Origin: Schoenoplectus triqueter
Taxonomy: Eukaryota > Streptophyta > Magnoliopsida > Poales > Cyperaceae
Reading direction: 5' to 3'
Assembly (NCBI GenBank): GCA_964058805.1
Contig: CAXKVV010001286.1
Coordinates: forward strand, 1-27,630
DNA length: 27,630 nt
Position numbers and translations under genes: made by a program. Every line of letters begins with the position of its first letter. Positions within the stretch are counted from its first letter, which is position 1. Positions 9,113 to 18,651 of the stretch are shown here, in pieces. Under the pieces are notes generated by a model. The model ran no database searches. It saw only the letters and a program-made list of their open reading frames with translations, and was not told the DNA's origin.

Positions 9113-9547
9113 ATTTACCATACATAAACGCTTTTGGGTTTAATCAGTCTTTCATTCATTTACCATACATTTGTGGTTTTGGATTTTTATCAACCTTCCA
9201 AGCTTTTTTTGTGTGCTCTCATGCTGTGGTCTGAAGTAAATGTGTACACACATGTTAAGGCCCAAATATACGAGGAACAAATCAAGACTGGTAACACTGA
9301 CCCAGACAAAAAGCTGTTCAGTACAGATCGGAACCAGTTGGTACCAAAATGTCTCTTCTTTGTTTGTGCGATATATTATTATAAGGTGCAAGTTTACTTT
9401 TAATCCTTCTAGTTATGCTTTTATCTTTATTTACATTATCTGTCAGTATCTTTCTTTCCAGAGCTATGGCTAAGCTTTTGGTCAGAAGTTCACTACAATT
9501 CACTAATTATATAGTTTGTTTTATACTTTTATTTATTCACTAAATTC
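9113..9547 (+). pseudogene. Truncated OTU gene copy (intron 7, exon 8, part of intron 8)
   Basis: This aligns, in the same orientation, with 1538-2030 of the OTU gene. Shared landmarks are TTTACCATACATA near the start, AATCAAGACnnnTAnCACT, AAAAAGnTGTTCAGTACAGATC, and the exon with its acceptor at 9461. The exon copy from 9462 encodes LWLSFWSEVHYNS, with the catalytic His block, and is unchanged over roughly 45 bases. The following part of the exon, its donor and about 50 bases of the intron have been deleted, so CACTA runs directly into ATTATATAGTTTG. No other OTU exon is found nearby, so it cannot make an enzyme. Confidence 0.85.
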
Positions 9548-10233
9548 GGAAACAACTGTTCCGATCTTTCTTTTTATTTTTCTATCCTTCAAAAATATAA
9601 TTTTGAAAGGGGTAAACATCACACATAACCTTATATTATATCAAACAAACCCGCATACATATAAAATGAATTCGTCGCACACAACACATCTTCATTCAAA
9701 GATATACATTATACATGTATATCTGAATTGCTCTTTCAACAATCAGTACTGGTAATTAAACAAGGGAGAAAAAACAAAGAACATGTTGGTTCCTTTAGCT
9801 TTTTCTTCATGGGCTAAGATTCTGGTACAAGCACAAGCATGACAACTCAGAGAGAGAAAAGAATAAGGTCAGAAGAGATAATGCAAAGGAACAAATTCTG
9901 TTGCATAGGCCACGCTTTGTTTTGTTTTCTCTTCTTTAACAAAAGCAGAGGCGTAACATCTACTGGGAACTTGAAAGAGAGCGTATCGCTTTCTCTGTAT
10001 CACAGAATCACTTCCACTTTCTCTCTTCAAAAGTCAAGATCCAAAGGAAAACCACTCATTCGTTTCTAGACTGTTTTGGCTGAGAGTTTCTTTTCTTTTG
10101 GACATTTTTTTTCGGACAAAAGATTTTATTCCGAGGATATAAAGCTTGTGCACATCCACTTTTATTGATATTCATTTGATATTTTGGAAAATATTGTTCA
10201 AATTAGAAAACAATAATTGTAGATTGCTGATGT

Positions 10234-10292
10234 AGAACTTGTATCGTTCTGAATTTATTCAGCAGAACATGTATCGTTCTGAATTTATTTAT
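10234..10292. repeat. 30-bp tandem repeat, two copies
   Basis: The units start at 10234 and 10264 and share TGTATCGTTCTGAATTTATT with only one or two differences, which suggests a recent local duplication. Confidence 0.85.
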
Positions 10293-11010
10293 AGGATATT
10301 CAACTTTTAGTGTGGAATTATAGTGGATGAACAATCAACTTTCAATAAAATCAAATTTGATACATCGTATCTAAATATTTAAAAAGTAAAGAAAATATGT
10401 TCAATTTTATGATTGTATTAATATTTTTTTCTAATATGAAATGGATCTACTATAAGTCTATAACAGCTGAATCTACCTTATAGTACTCCTTATCCAGAAT
10501 ATCAACCAATACCATATATGCCATTCATTTCAAATCAGACGCTCCATATATATTTAATTTTTATCCTTCATTAGTCGAAACTTAAAAATCGGATCTGACA
10601 AGTGATATGATCAGTGAAGCAAACTCTGGCTATGACCATTCAATGAATTCGATGAAACTAGAAAGGAACCCAACACCTTTTGCTCACACTTTGAATATGC
10701 TCTTCAATTATTTACTTCATTTCTGTTGTGTACTCAATGTCTTTTTATCCCATTTGTCAGTAAGATTTAATGTAGATTTTTGAACCTTTCCGTTTCTTTT
10801 TACTTCTAAACAGCAAGCACTCTCTGTAGCCTGTCTTAAAACTTTTTCATACCTTGCTAAAAAAAATTATACTCATACCAGTATGGATGTGGTAGGATAA
10901 GAAAGTTCTGAGTGGAGCGTGGCAAGGCAGTAACCACTTAACATTTCACTATCTCTTTACACGAATCCGCGGATTCAAAAATGGAAACCAAATTAAACAA
11001 TAATATCATC

Positions 11011-11180
11011 GGGCTGTCAATGAATATCCATAATCTGAAACTGATCCGAATCCGTATAAATGGATTTGTATATGGATTCTTAAAATATATTTGTTAGTTT
11101 ATTGAATCTACATATGAATTCTAGAAAATGATCAATCTAATATAATGGATCCGCATTTGGATCTTATAAGTTTCGAATTT
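11011..11180. mobile_element. Partial hAT-like element
   Basis: GGGCTGTCAATGAATATCC resembles the TAGGGGTGTCAAT terminus of the element at 8386. It is followed by repeated GATCCGAATCCG-, ATGGATTTG- and ATGGATCCG-type motifs that look like subterminal repeats. No convincing right end or 8-bp duplication was found. Confidence 0.35.
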
Positions 11181-12024
11181 GAATCCATGAATTCGGAAAT
11201 TTGTAGTAAGATAAAGAAAGTAAAGGAGTTGGACAGGATTTGATGTATAGAATTATAGAACTCTAAAAGTTAGATTCCGATTTTTGGAGCCTTCTTTAAT
11301 GAATGATCCACGCCAGCTAATATAAATTATAGCAGTTATTCAAATGGCCGGTTGGTGTTTATCTTTATTATATGAAGCGATTTTCTGCTAAAGTTCTGAT
11401 TTGAAAGACTTGAAATGATTCCAGTACAAGTGTTCGCCGTTAATTTTTGCTTTGCTTTCTGTTCTTACGTATTTTATGTATGTATTTCTTGTTTAGCTTT
11501 TTCGACAGTACAAAAAAATACAGTTGATATTGAAACATGAACAGTGATAATAACAACAATATTTGAAGAGCTAAATAGCTAATTTACAAGATTTGCACTG
11601 CAAGCATACGAAATACACCATATTAATTTGTTCCTTCTCCTTTTCCTTTTTTTTTTGAGTCACGATGATTTTTAATACCTTACCTGCACTAATTGCAACT
11701 TAAAATTCATGACTTTTCTGTGAATACTAGAATTGTTCATTGGATTTAGCTCCGAAAAAAATATAACTTATATAACTTATATCTGAATGAAAACTTCTTC
11801 TTGTAAAATAACTTTTGTTAAAAAAAATCGAACATAAATGTATTTTTTTTCAAGATGCGAAAAATATATGTAATAATAAATATTATAAATATTTATATTA
11901 TATTTTATTAAAAAGAATAAAAAAATTTATATTATTTTGGTATTTAAATTATACCTTATAGACATCATATTAATTATTTAAATGAAGAAAGAGAAAGTGG
12001 CATGAGTCATTTGATTAAGATAAA

Positions 12025-12394
12025 GAGGAGGGATCACTTGACAATGGTTATTTTGACAATCTTGATGATGAATTTTTGAATCAAAACAATTTAAAAATAA
12101 AAAATATATAGATATGTTCTTCACTTATAGATTGACAATGATTCAAATTTCATATAATTTCATTATCATTTGATAGTCTATCAAAGATTATTAAATCGAA
12201 ACCGTTGTAAATTGATAAAATTTAAATGATTTTTGATAGATTATCAAACGATAATGAAATTGCATAAAATTTGAATCACTATCAATCTGTAATTAAAAGC
12301 ACGCCTATATATTTTTTTAAAATAAATTTAGTATTTATTTAAAAACTCATTGTCGAGATTGTCAAAATAATCCATTGTTAGAGGATCCTTCCCC
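12025..12394. mobile_element. MITE family A, copy 2 (370 bp foldback)
   Basis: The left end GAGGAGGGATCACTTGACAA is mirrored by TTGTTAGAGGATCCTTCCCC on the right. Long inner arms match too: GATTCAAATTTCATATAATT and CATTTGATAGTCTATCAAAG on the left correspond inverted to GATAGATTATCAAACGATAA and GCATAAAATTTGAATCACTA on the right. TAAA occurs directly outside both ends (12021-12024 and 12395-12398) and is a possible short target duplication. It has no coding content. Termini and duplication do not let me choose a superfamily. Confidence 0.8.
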
Positions 12395-13234
12395 TAAAAT
12401 AATGAAGAGAAAGAAACAAAATCAATGATGAAAAACATCGATAATGTGATATAACAAAAAGCTTAAAAAACTAACCCTTTTTCTTAAGAACACCGAAATG
12501 CTCAATTATAAGCGTCATAAATTTCTTCCAATTTTGTCAATTCATCTTCAAACGTTATAAAAAAAAAAGAATATAAATCAGTAAGTTGTGGTGCTATATT
12601 TTTTATGTAAAGCTGTGAAACGGTTATTAAGCCTTCTGTAAATGATTGAATTAATAATTTTTAAATTAATTTCTGGTCACAAGAAGACGTCTGAGCATTT
12701 AGCATATATTGACGTGGATGGATTATGTAATTGCTCATAATTGAGAAATAGCTCAAGGATAAGCGGAGATAAATCAAATCTGACTAGTGAAAATATATTG
12801 CCGACGGTAAAAATAAAAAACAAAAGGAAAAAATGGCAAACAAAATGGAAGTTAATAGATAGGGCCATCACACATGTTGCTGGTTAACAATTACTTCATG
12901 GCTTCAGTATTGTTGTCTGGAGATATTTTGAACAAGGTTTTCATTGAACAATTTACTATGCTAATTATTTATGACAATTACCTCTGGAGTCTGGACGCAT
13001 TCCACTTGTCACATAATAGACTCTACAACAAGTGGCGTATTCACTGTTTTATAGCCAAATGTATTAACTTAAGATGGATTACAATTGTCAATTAGATTGA
13101 CACATCAGGAAATGTTGATTTCTTTTTCTTTTTCTCTTTTATTAAAAAAAATCAATATATCCCTTTTATTATTACTATTAAGTTATTACTATGAGAGTTG
13201 GGACGTAGCTATGATGCCTGTTGATTTCACAGGC

Positions 13235-13316
13235 GGGCCCACCTTATAAAATCTTCTCGCATGAACATAGAAATTAGTGTCCGGCTCACTATGGAAAGAA
13301 CATGTTTTGGGCCCAC
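13235..13316. promoter_or_regulatory. Two site II (TCP-type) GGGCCCAC motifs
   Basis: GGGCCCAC occurs at 13235-13242, followed directly by CTTATAAAAT, and TGGGCCCAC occurs at 13308-13316. TGGGCC/GGGCCCAC elements are bound by TCP factors in promoters of many plant housekeeping genes. No downstream coding region is visible, so a promoter role is only a possibility. Confidence 0.35.
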
Positions 13317-13757
13317 TTTCGCTGTTTCACGTTCATTTCTAGCAAAACTAATTTCTACAAGAAAATGACAAGCAAGTTATTATACGGCCTTGTTTTCAGA
13401 TCTGGTTGTTTTCTTGTCCATTATAGATCTATATTCTATAGTCCATAGATCACCAACAGGTTTATGCAATTTATCACTGTACAGCATGAAAAAAAACTGT
13501 TGTAAAAAGAATGGCTTTATACAATTATTATACTCTTCCAATGAAAAAGAAAATAGATAGGATATTATAATTCCAGAAGGTGCTACTTTGGTATTTTCTT
13601 TCAACAGCACTTCAAATATATAAAATATCAACCACAGAAAATCCTGCTAATTTGATACCACCGGTGCTAATGGCAATGGTTATGGACCCAATCATTTGCA
13701 GGAGACCATGTGTTTGTTTTAAGTGCGCTGCCAGTACAATAGTTGAATAGATTTCTT

Positions 13758-13790
13758 TGGGCCCACACGTACCCAAAAGCAACGGGCCCA
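13758..13790. promoter_or_regulatory. Two further GGGCCCA motifs
   Basis: TGGGCCCACACGT at 13758-13770 and GGGCCCA at 13784-13790 repeat the motif seen at 13235 and 13308. They lie just outside the left end of the foldback starting near 13821. Confidence 0.35.
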
Positions 13791-13820
13791 TATGGAATCA
13801 ATGTCCAAAATACAACATAT

Positions 13821-14157
13821 GTCCGTATAATGTGTTAAATTTTAAAGTTTAAGTTAAAAATGATCGATTCGAACAGTTTAATTTATATTTCATATTAAAT
13901 ATTTATAGAAATAAAATTTTATATATTTTTTGAGCCAAGAGAAAGTTGCTTAATTTGAACATTTTGGTTCGTCCAAAAATAATAATTTTCTTCCTACTTA
14001 AAATAATAGTAAATAAATTTTAAAAATATAAAAAATTGAATTTATATAAGATTTTGATATGAAAAATAAATTTAAGATTCGAATCGGTCATTTTTAATTT
14101 GAAATTTGAGATTTTAGTGTGTTACATAAGCACATCCGTATAACGCGCTATATTTTA
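13821..14157. mobile_element. Degenerate foldback element with repeated ends
   Basis: Left-arm sequence including AAGTTAAAAATGATCGATTC (13851-13870) is mirrored on the right by GAATCGGTCATTTTTAATTT near 14080-14100, within longer imperfect arms of about 80 bases. The borders also show a direct repeat: CCGTATAATGTGTTA at 13823 and CCGTATAACGCGCTA at 14136. It may be one foldback with duplicated ends or two overlapping elements. Confidence 0.5.
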
Positions 14158-14224
14158 GACTTCATATATATAAAATTTGAGCCATAAGTATTTGACCGAA
14201 GTGCTTATGGAATCACCGTAGCTA

Positions 14225-14228
<4 letters not shown>

Positions 14229-14270
<42 letters not shown>
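14229..14270. repeat. (AT)n microsatellite, left of the compound foldback block
   Basis: About 21 uninterrupted AT dinucleotides directly adjoin the foldback at 14271. Such tracts flank all three elements of the block. Confidence 0.95.
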
Positions 14271-14275
<5 letters not shown>

Positions 14276-14712
14276 GAGAGAGAGAGAGAGGTGGACTATT
14301 GTGAAAACGTTTGCATTTCATTTGATATGCAAACGGATCAAAAACTATATTTTAAAATCTCACAAAATTTAATTTATAATTTTCATTAAATTCTTCATAT
14401 GAAAACCTTATGGGATATAAAAAATTGGAGTGTTTTAAATTTTTTAAGTCACTCTTTTGAATTTTTTAAAAACAAATGTAAAAAAATAATAAATATTCAA
14501 TGTTTGTGTTGTTTTTTTTCAAAAATTCAAAATAGTGACTTAAAAAACTCAAAATACTCAAAATATTTGTATCGCATAAGGTTTTAATATCAAAAATTTA
14601 ATGGAAATCATAAATTAATTTTTTTTAGATTTTAAAATATAGATTTTGATGTGTTTGCATATCGGCTGAAATACAAACGTTTTCACAATAGTCTATCTAT
14701 CTCTCTCTCTCT

Positions 14713-14714
<2 letters not shown>
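14271..14714. mobile_element. Foldback element, family B member 1 (444 bp)
   Basis: The left arm runs from a GA repeat into GGACTATTGTGAAAACGTTT and GATATGCAAAC; the right arm carries the inverted GTTTGCATATC and AAACGTTTTCACAATAGTC and ends in a CT repeat. The arms pair for most of the length around a short centre near 14490. The internal core CATATGAAAACCTTATGGGA is shared with the elements at 15189 and 22443. A frame at 14399-14587 is a by-product of AT-rich DNA. Confidence 0.8.

Positions 14715-14764
<50 letters not shown>
14715..14764. repeat. (AT)n microsatellite between two foldback elements
   Basis: About 25 AT dinucleotides separate the family B element ending at 14714 from the family A element starting at 14765. 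Confidence 0.95.
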
Positions 14765-14768
<4 letters not shown>

Positions 14769-15129
14769 AAGGATCGGTTGACAATGGGTTATTTTCACAA
14801 CCTTGATAATGGATCTCTAAATAAATCTAAAAAAATTATTGAAGTATTTTTCTATCTTTAGATTGATGGCCATTCAAATTTCAAACAATTTCATTATCGT
14901 TTGATAGTCTATCAAAGACCATCAAATTTTTATATAATTTGTAATGGTTTCAATTTAACGATCTTTGATGGACTATCAAACGATAAAAAATTGCATGAAA
15001 TTTGAATGGTCATCAATCTAAAGGTAGATGAACACATCTATAAACTTTTTTATTTTTAAGATATTTTTTTGTATTTATTTAGAGATCTATTGTCAAGGTT
15101 ATCAAAATAACCCATTGTCAATGGATCCC

Positions 15130-15132
<3 letters not shown>
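14765..15132. mobile_element. MITE family A, copy 3 (368 bp foldback)
   Basis: The left terminus GAGAAAGGATCGGTTGACAA and the right TTGTCAATGGATCCCCAC are inverted repeats. Inner arms CATTATCGTTTGATAGTCTA and CTATCAAACGATAAAAAATT are also mirror images. The element is inserted in or next to a TA-repeat, so any TA-type target duplication is masked. This is the best-preserved copy; compare 12025-12394 and 3970-4306. Confidence 0.85.
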
Positions 15133-15181
<49 letters not shown>

Positions 15182-15188
15182 GGGGGGG
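15133..15188. repeat. (AT)n, (GA)n and G-run simple repeats
   Basis: About 14 AT units are followed by about ten GA units and then a run of eight or nine G, up to the family B element at 15189. The GA block resembles the one at the left edge of the element at 14271. Confidence 0.9.
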
Positions 15189-15594
15189 TAAGATACCGTG
15201 AGCTTAAGCTCACGGAGACCTTCCATATGCTTAACTAAAAAATCATATCAAATTATCGTCAAATTTTAATTTATTATGCTCATTAAATTCTTTATATGGA
15301 AATCTTATGGGATGTAAAAATTTGGACTGTTTTGAGTTTCTTAAGTCATGATTTTTAATTTTCGAAAATCAACTTTAAAAATAATAATAATATATTCAAT
15401 ACTTGAACATCATTTTAAAAAATAAAAAATGGTAAATTAAAAAGCTCAAAACATTCGATGTTTTTGTATCCCACAAGATTTTCATATAAATAATTAAGTG
15501 AGCATGATAAATTAAAATTTGAAGATGATTTGATATATACTTTTAGTTGAGCTCATGGAAGACCTCCGTGAGGTTAAGCTTGCGCTATCTTTAC
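15189..15594. mobile_element. Foldback element, family B member 2 (406 bp)
   Basis: TAAGATACCGTGAGCTTAAG at the left is mirrored imperfectly by CTTGCGCTATCTTTA at the right, and GGAGACCTTCCAT by TGGAAGACCTCC. The left arm also carries a perfect 20-bp palindrome, CCGTGAGCTTAAGCTCACGG, at 15196-15215. The inner module TTATATGGAAATCTTATGGG is shared with the elements at 14271 and 22443. A TA-repeat lies outside the right end. No coding capacity. Confidence 0.8.
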
Positions 15595-15904
15595 TATATA
15601 TATATATGTATATATATTAAATCTTTCTTTCAAATTTCAACAAAAAAAGAAAAAAATTATTATGCAAGTACCACGATATTAATTTTCAACTTATGAACAA
15701 AATACAAGAGATGGATACAAATTCGTATAGGATACTGCATTTTTACAGCCATTAGGTACGTGTAATTTCCTTTATTACGTTTGGCAGAAAATATACAATT
15801 TTGATTATATGAAACTCAATTCGCGTGTCTTGTCTGCTTGTTTGGCATTATTGCTGTACTTATCTGAATTTATTGGTTTTTGTTTTATAAAAAAAATGAT
15901 AATA

Positions 15905-16375
15905 TCTATACTATTATATAAAAGCATCTAAGAATTGGAGGGTCCATTTTTTGTCATTGTAAATTTTTATTATACCCATTTTATCCCTCAATTAGACGGA
16001 TAATATTTATTGTTGGTTGATCGAACGTATGTGATCGCGTCCATTGATCCCCTCTTTCTCTCCATTTCTTTCCCTTATATACTATTATTTTCATAATTTT
16101 TGTTTTTTATTTAGTAACTTTATACATATTTGGTAAGGAATTAATGGTGATAATATATGTTAGAATAATTTACTTTTCTTGCCATAAAAATCATGAATCA
16201 TTAACTCATATTGTGCAAAAATCTCATCCAAGATTAAATATAGTCTTTATTATATATTTTCTCTATAATTTGGTGAATTTATAATTTAATATTAGATAAA
16301 TGTGAATTTTTTTATCTTATAATATTTTAATGTTTAAATAAAAAATTCTGCTGCAACGCGCGGGTATATAGCTAG
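15905..16375 (+). mobile_element. Non-autonomous Helitron (471 bp)
   Basis: The left end TCTATACTATTATATAAAAG begins with the TC of Helitrons. The right end CAACGCGCGGGTATATAGCTAG finishes in CTAG, matching the CTRR rule, with the GC-rich CGCGCGGG just upstream where Helitrons carry a hairpin, although the stem here looks weakened. It lies between A at 15904 and T at 16376, as expected for insertion between A and T without target duplication. It has no Rep/helicase coding sequence. Confidence 0.85.
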
Positions 16376-18007
16376 TATGGAAAAAGCAGACTAGACACGC
16401 GAATATGATACAGTTAGGATTATATATGTACAAAAAATAGTACCAGTTGCATGGGCAGATAGCTTAGAGGGAAATATTAATTTTGGGCAGATCTAAGATT
16501 TTGATAAGATGAGTCAATTATCAGATTATAATAGTGTATTGGATTCACATTTATTAACTAATTGGATAAATTTAATATATATTTTTATCCAATAAAAAAC
16601 TATCAAAATAATATCATTTTACATATTAAAAATAATAATAAAATAAAACTCAAAATAATAAATAATTAATTTGATAAAGACAAATTTTCTCTTTGAAACT
16701 TCATATTTTGAAATTTTGTATAATTATTTTATTCTGCATGATATTAAAAAAAATAATAAAAATAATCAAATAATTTAAGGAAGGCAAAAAAAAAATCTAG
16801 AATGAACAAATTACCGAAAATATTATTTAAAAATATTTTTTTTTTAAATTCAAAAGGGACGGCTGTCCCCCGGCTGTCTTTACATCCGTCCCTGCTTGTA
16901 GATGCTGTTGGTTATAGTTACTGAATATATATTAATAAATAATCAGAAGGTGAATTTGAGTGCAACGCCATAACAAAACCAAAAACCTAAAGATTAAAGA
17001 ATGAGTGGCTTGTACAAGGGAAAATATTCCTTTTTTATTTTTGCAACAACTTTCTCTAGTCACTGTCACTAGTCACTACACATCGATTCACGAATATCTA
17101 ATTTGTCATATTGGAGTTAAACCGCACCTACCATGATCTTAATAGTTAATAATGTCATGATTAGTGGTAGATTAAAAATTTTGAACTTATATACCCCTGC
17201 CATTTTCTTTTCTGTACGCCAGCATCCTCCATAAATGATGCTGATGTCATCGTTTACCCATAAACAGTACAATCAGAACTATACAAGCCAGGAATTGATA
17301 TTTAATCAGAATTATTTATGACAAGTTCTAATTCTAGGTTATTAAGTTTGTGTCACATGCGACACAAGTTGCTCATGACGTCCATTCATTTTGATACTAT
17401 AAATATGTAATAATGCTTTGTCCCCACTCACACACAAAAGAGAAGTTTTCTACTTTGTACAACCATTTTATGAATTCACTGATGGTTTTAAATTGTTTAT
17501 CAGATTTTCTGGAGGGGTGGGTCATCTGATAGCAACATAGGATCCGCATCCGCCGAAAACAAAAATGCCAAAAAGTTGAATGAGTATTTTCATGAGAGAA
17601 AATGATTTTGCCCTGACAATTTTGGAATATAGTGGATTAGTTGGTTTCTTCAATGGTGTGAATAGCACAAGCACGGCAGCACCCACTGAAAAAGATTATT
17701 TTTTTTAATTTGAAAAAAAAACTAGCTTGTTTATAAATCTCCGTCTCAAGGAATTGTATTGGCGAAGTTTAAAGAAAAGTTTCGCATTAAAATATATAAT
17801 AAATATCAACTTAAAATCTAAGTGATGATGAATTTAGAGATATGTTATTAGATACATATCTTGAATAGTGTGGATTAGCACCAACAAACAATGCAAATGA
17901 TTTTAATTATTATTGTTTTATTGAGAGATAAATTCCTTTGTAAATCATTTTTTTAAACTTTGTAGGCTGCAGGAAACTAATTTCATCTTCAAAAAAAATT
18001 CTAGTTT
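16376..18007. other. Intergenic DNA, partly transposon-derived
   Basis: Positions about 16483-16892 may be an old element: GGGCAGATCTAAGATTTT on the left resembles the inverse of TTTACATCCGTCCCTG on the right, but the match is loose. A TATA-like CTATAAATATG near 17398 is followed by a CA-rich, pyrimidine-rich stretch without a coding frame. A near-palindrome, TTGTGTCACATGCGACACAA, lies at 17348-17367. No gene is supported. Confidence 0.4.
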
Positions 18008-18021
18008 AATGAAACACATGA

Positions 18022-18043
18022 TATCCACTCAAGCGATGAAATC
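18022..18043 (+). repeat. 22-bp direct repeat, left copy
   Basis: The sequence starting TATCCACTCAAGCGATGAAA is repeated exactly at 18630-18651, 608 bases away. Similarity does not extend beyond these 22 bases on either side. Confidence 0.9.
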
Positions 18044-18214
18044 ATTTTTTGATCTTTCTCTTGCCTCTTTTGATCTCACTTTTGTCTCCTCTTTGCGTCT
18101 CTCGATCTCTTTATCTTCCCCTCCCTCTCAAATCTCTTTCGAACTCTATGTTTTCTTTCGCCTCCTATCTGACTTGGTTGTCATTCAATTTAAACAATTT
18201 AGTATGAAGATTAA

Positions 18215-18499
18215 TGAGCTTGATATTCATATTATTTATCTAAGCGTTGTGAACTTAATATTCAAATTAGTGAACTTATTATTTAAGTTAATACACGTGT
18301 TATTGAAAATAATCTATGTGACATTCGAGTTAGTGAACATGTTACTTCTCTTGATATTTAAGTTAATAAATTTAATATTTAAATTAGTCCATCTGGTATT
18401 CAAGTTAAAGAATTTGATTTTCTAAGTTAATGATTTTGATATTAAAATTAATGTACTGTATTAGTTATTCAAACTAATCAACTGAGTATTTAAATTAGT
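18215..18499. repeat. Degenerate 21-bp minisatellite
   Basis: Units of the type GAACTTATTATTTAAGTTAA plus T recur with a 21-base period, for example at 18251, 18272, 18293 and 18314; later units include some 22-base variants and one longer unit. Because 21 is a multiple of three, the + frame from 18009 to 18425 stays open and reads a heptad such as LIFKLVN over and over. The frame has no recognised domain and I treat it as a repeat artefact, although a transcribed hydrophobic peptide cannot be excluded. Confidence 0.75.
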
Positions 18500-18629
18500 A
18501 ATTAAATAATCTCACGATCGAGAAGGTAAAACACGAAAGCGAAAGTCGTAATTGATTTTGATATTGATTACTCTATCTACCTATCAACGCCCTTTATTAT
18601 TATTTGATTAGGAGTTGGGAGTGTTCTAC

Positions 18630-18651
18630 TATCCACTCAAGCGATGAAATC
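18630..18651 (+). repeat. 22-bp direct repeat, right copy
   Basis: Exact copy of 18022-18043. The two copies bracket the minisatellite region. Confidence 0.9.

Larger units (their letters stand above)
9548..12020. other. Long intergenic stretch with no supported gene
   Basis: AT-rich, with only short uninformative frames. At 9714-9740 the sequence ATGTATATCTGAATTG resembles ATGTACATCTGAATTG at about 2407 downstream of the OTU gene, so the OTU-derived duplication may once have extended this far. A 30-bp tandem repeat (10234-10292) and a partial hAT-like end (about 11011-11180) are listed separately. Confidence 0.4.
12395..13817. other. Intergenic DNA with GGGCCCAC motifs
   Basis: No coding region that I can support. 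Frames on both strands near 12680-13095 and 13380-13631 have AT-driven composition and match nothing I know. Four GGGCCCA-type motifs in this stretch are annotated separately. Confidence 0.45.

Noticed and set aside
9134..9503. Overlapping frames on both strands across the OTU fragment.
   Set aside because: They run through copied intron sequence; the only real coding relic is the OTU exon 8 piece, which is in another context.
13380..13631. Minus-strand frame of 83 residues.
   Set aside because: Composition is only weakly protein-like, no domain is recognised and no neighbouring exons are seen.
17398..17470. TATA-like CTATAAATATG followed by a leader-like stretch.
   Set aside because: No coding frame follows within a plausible distance.
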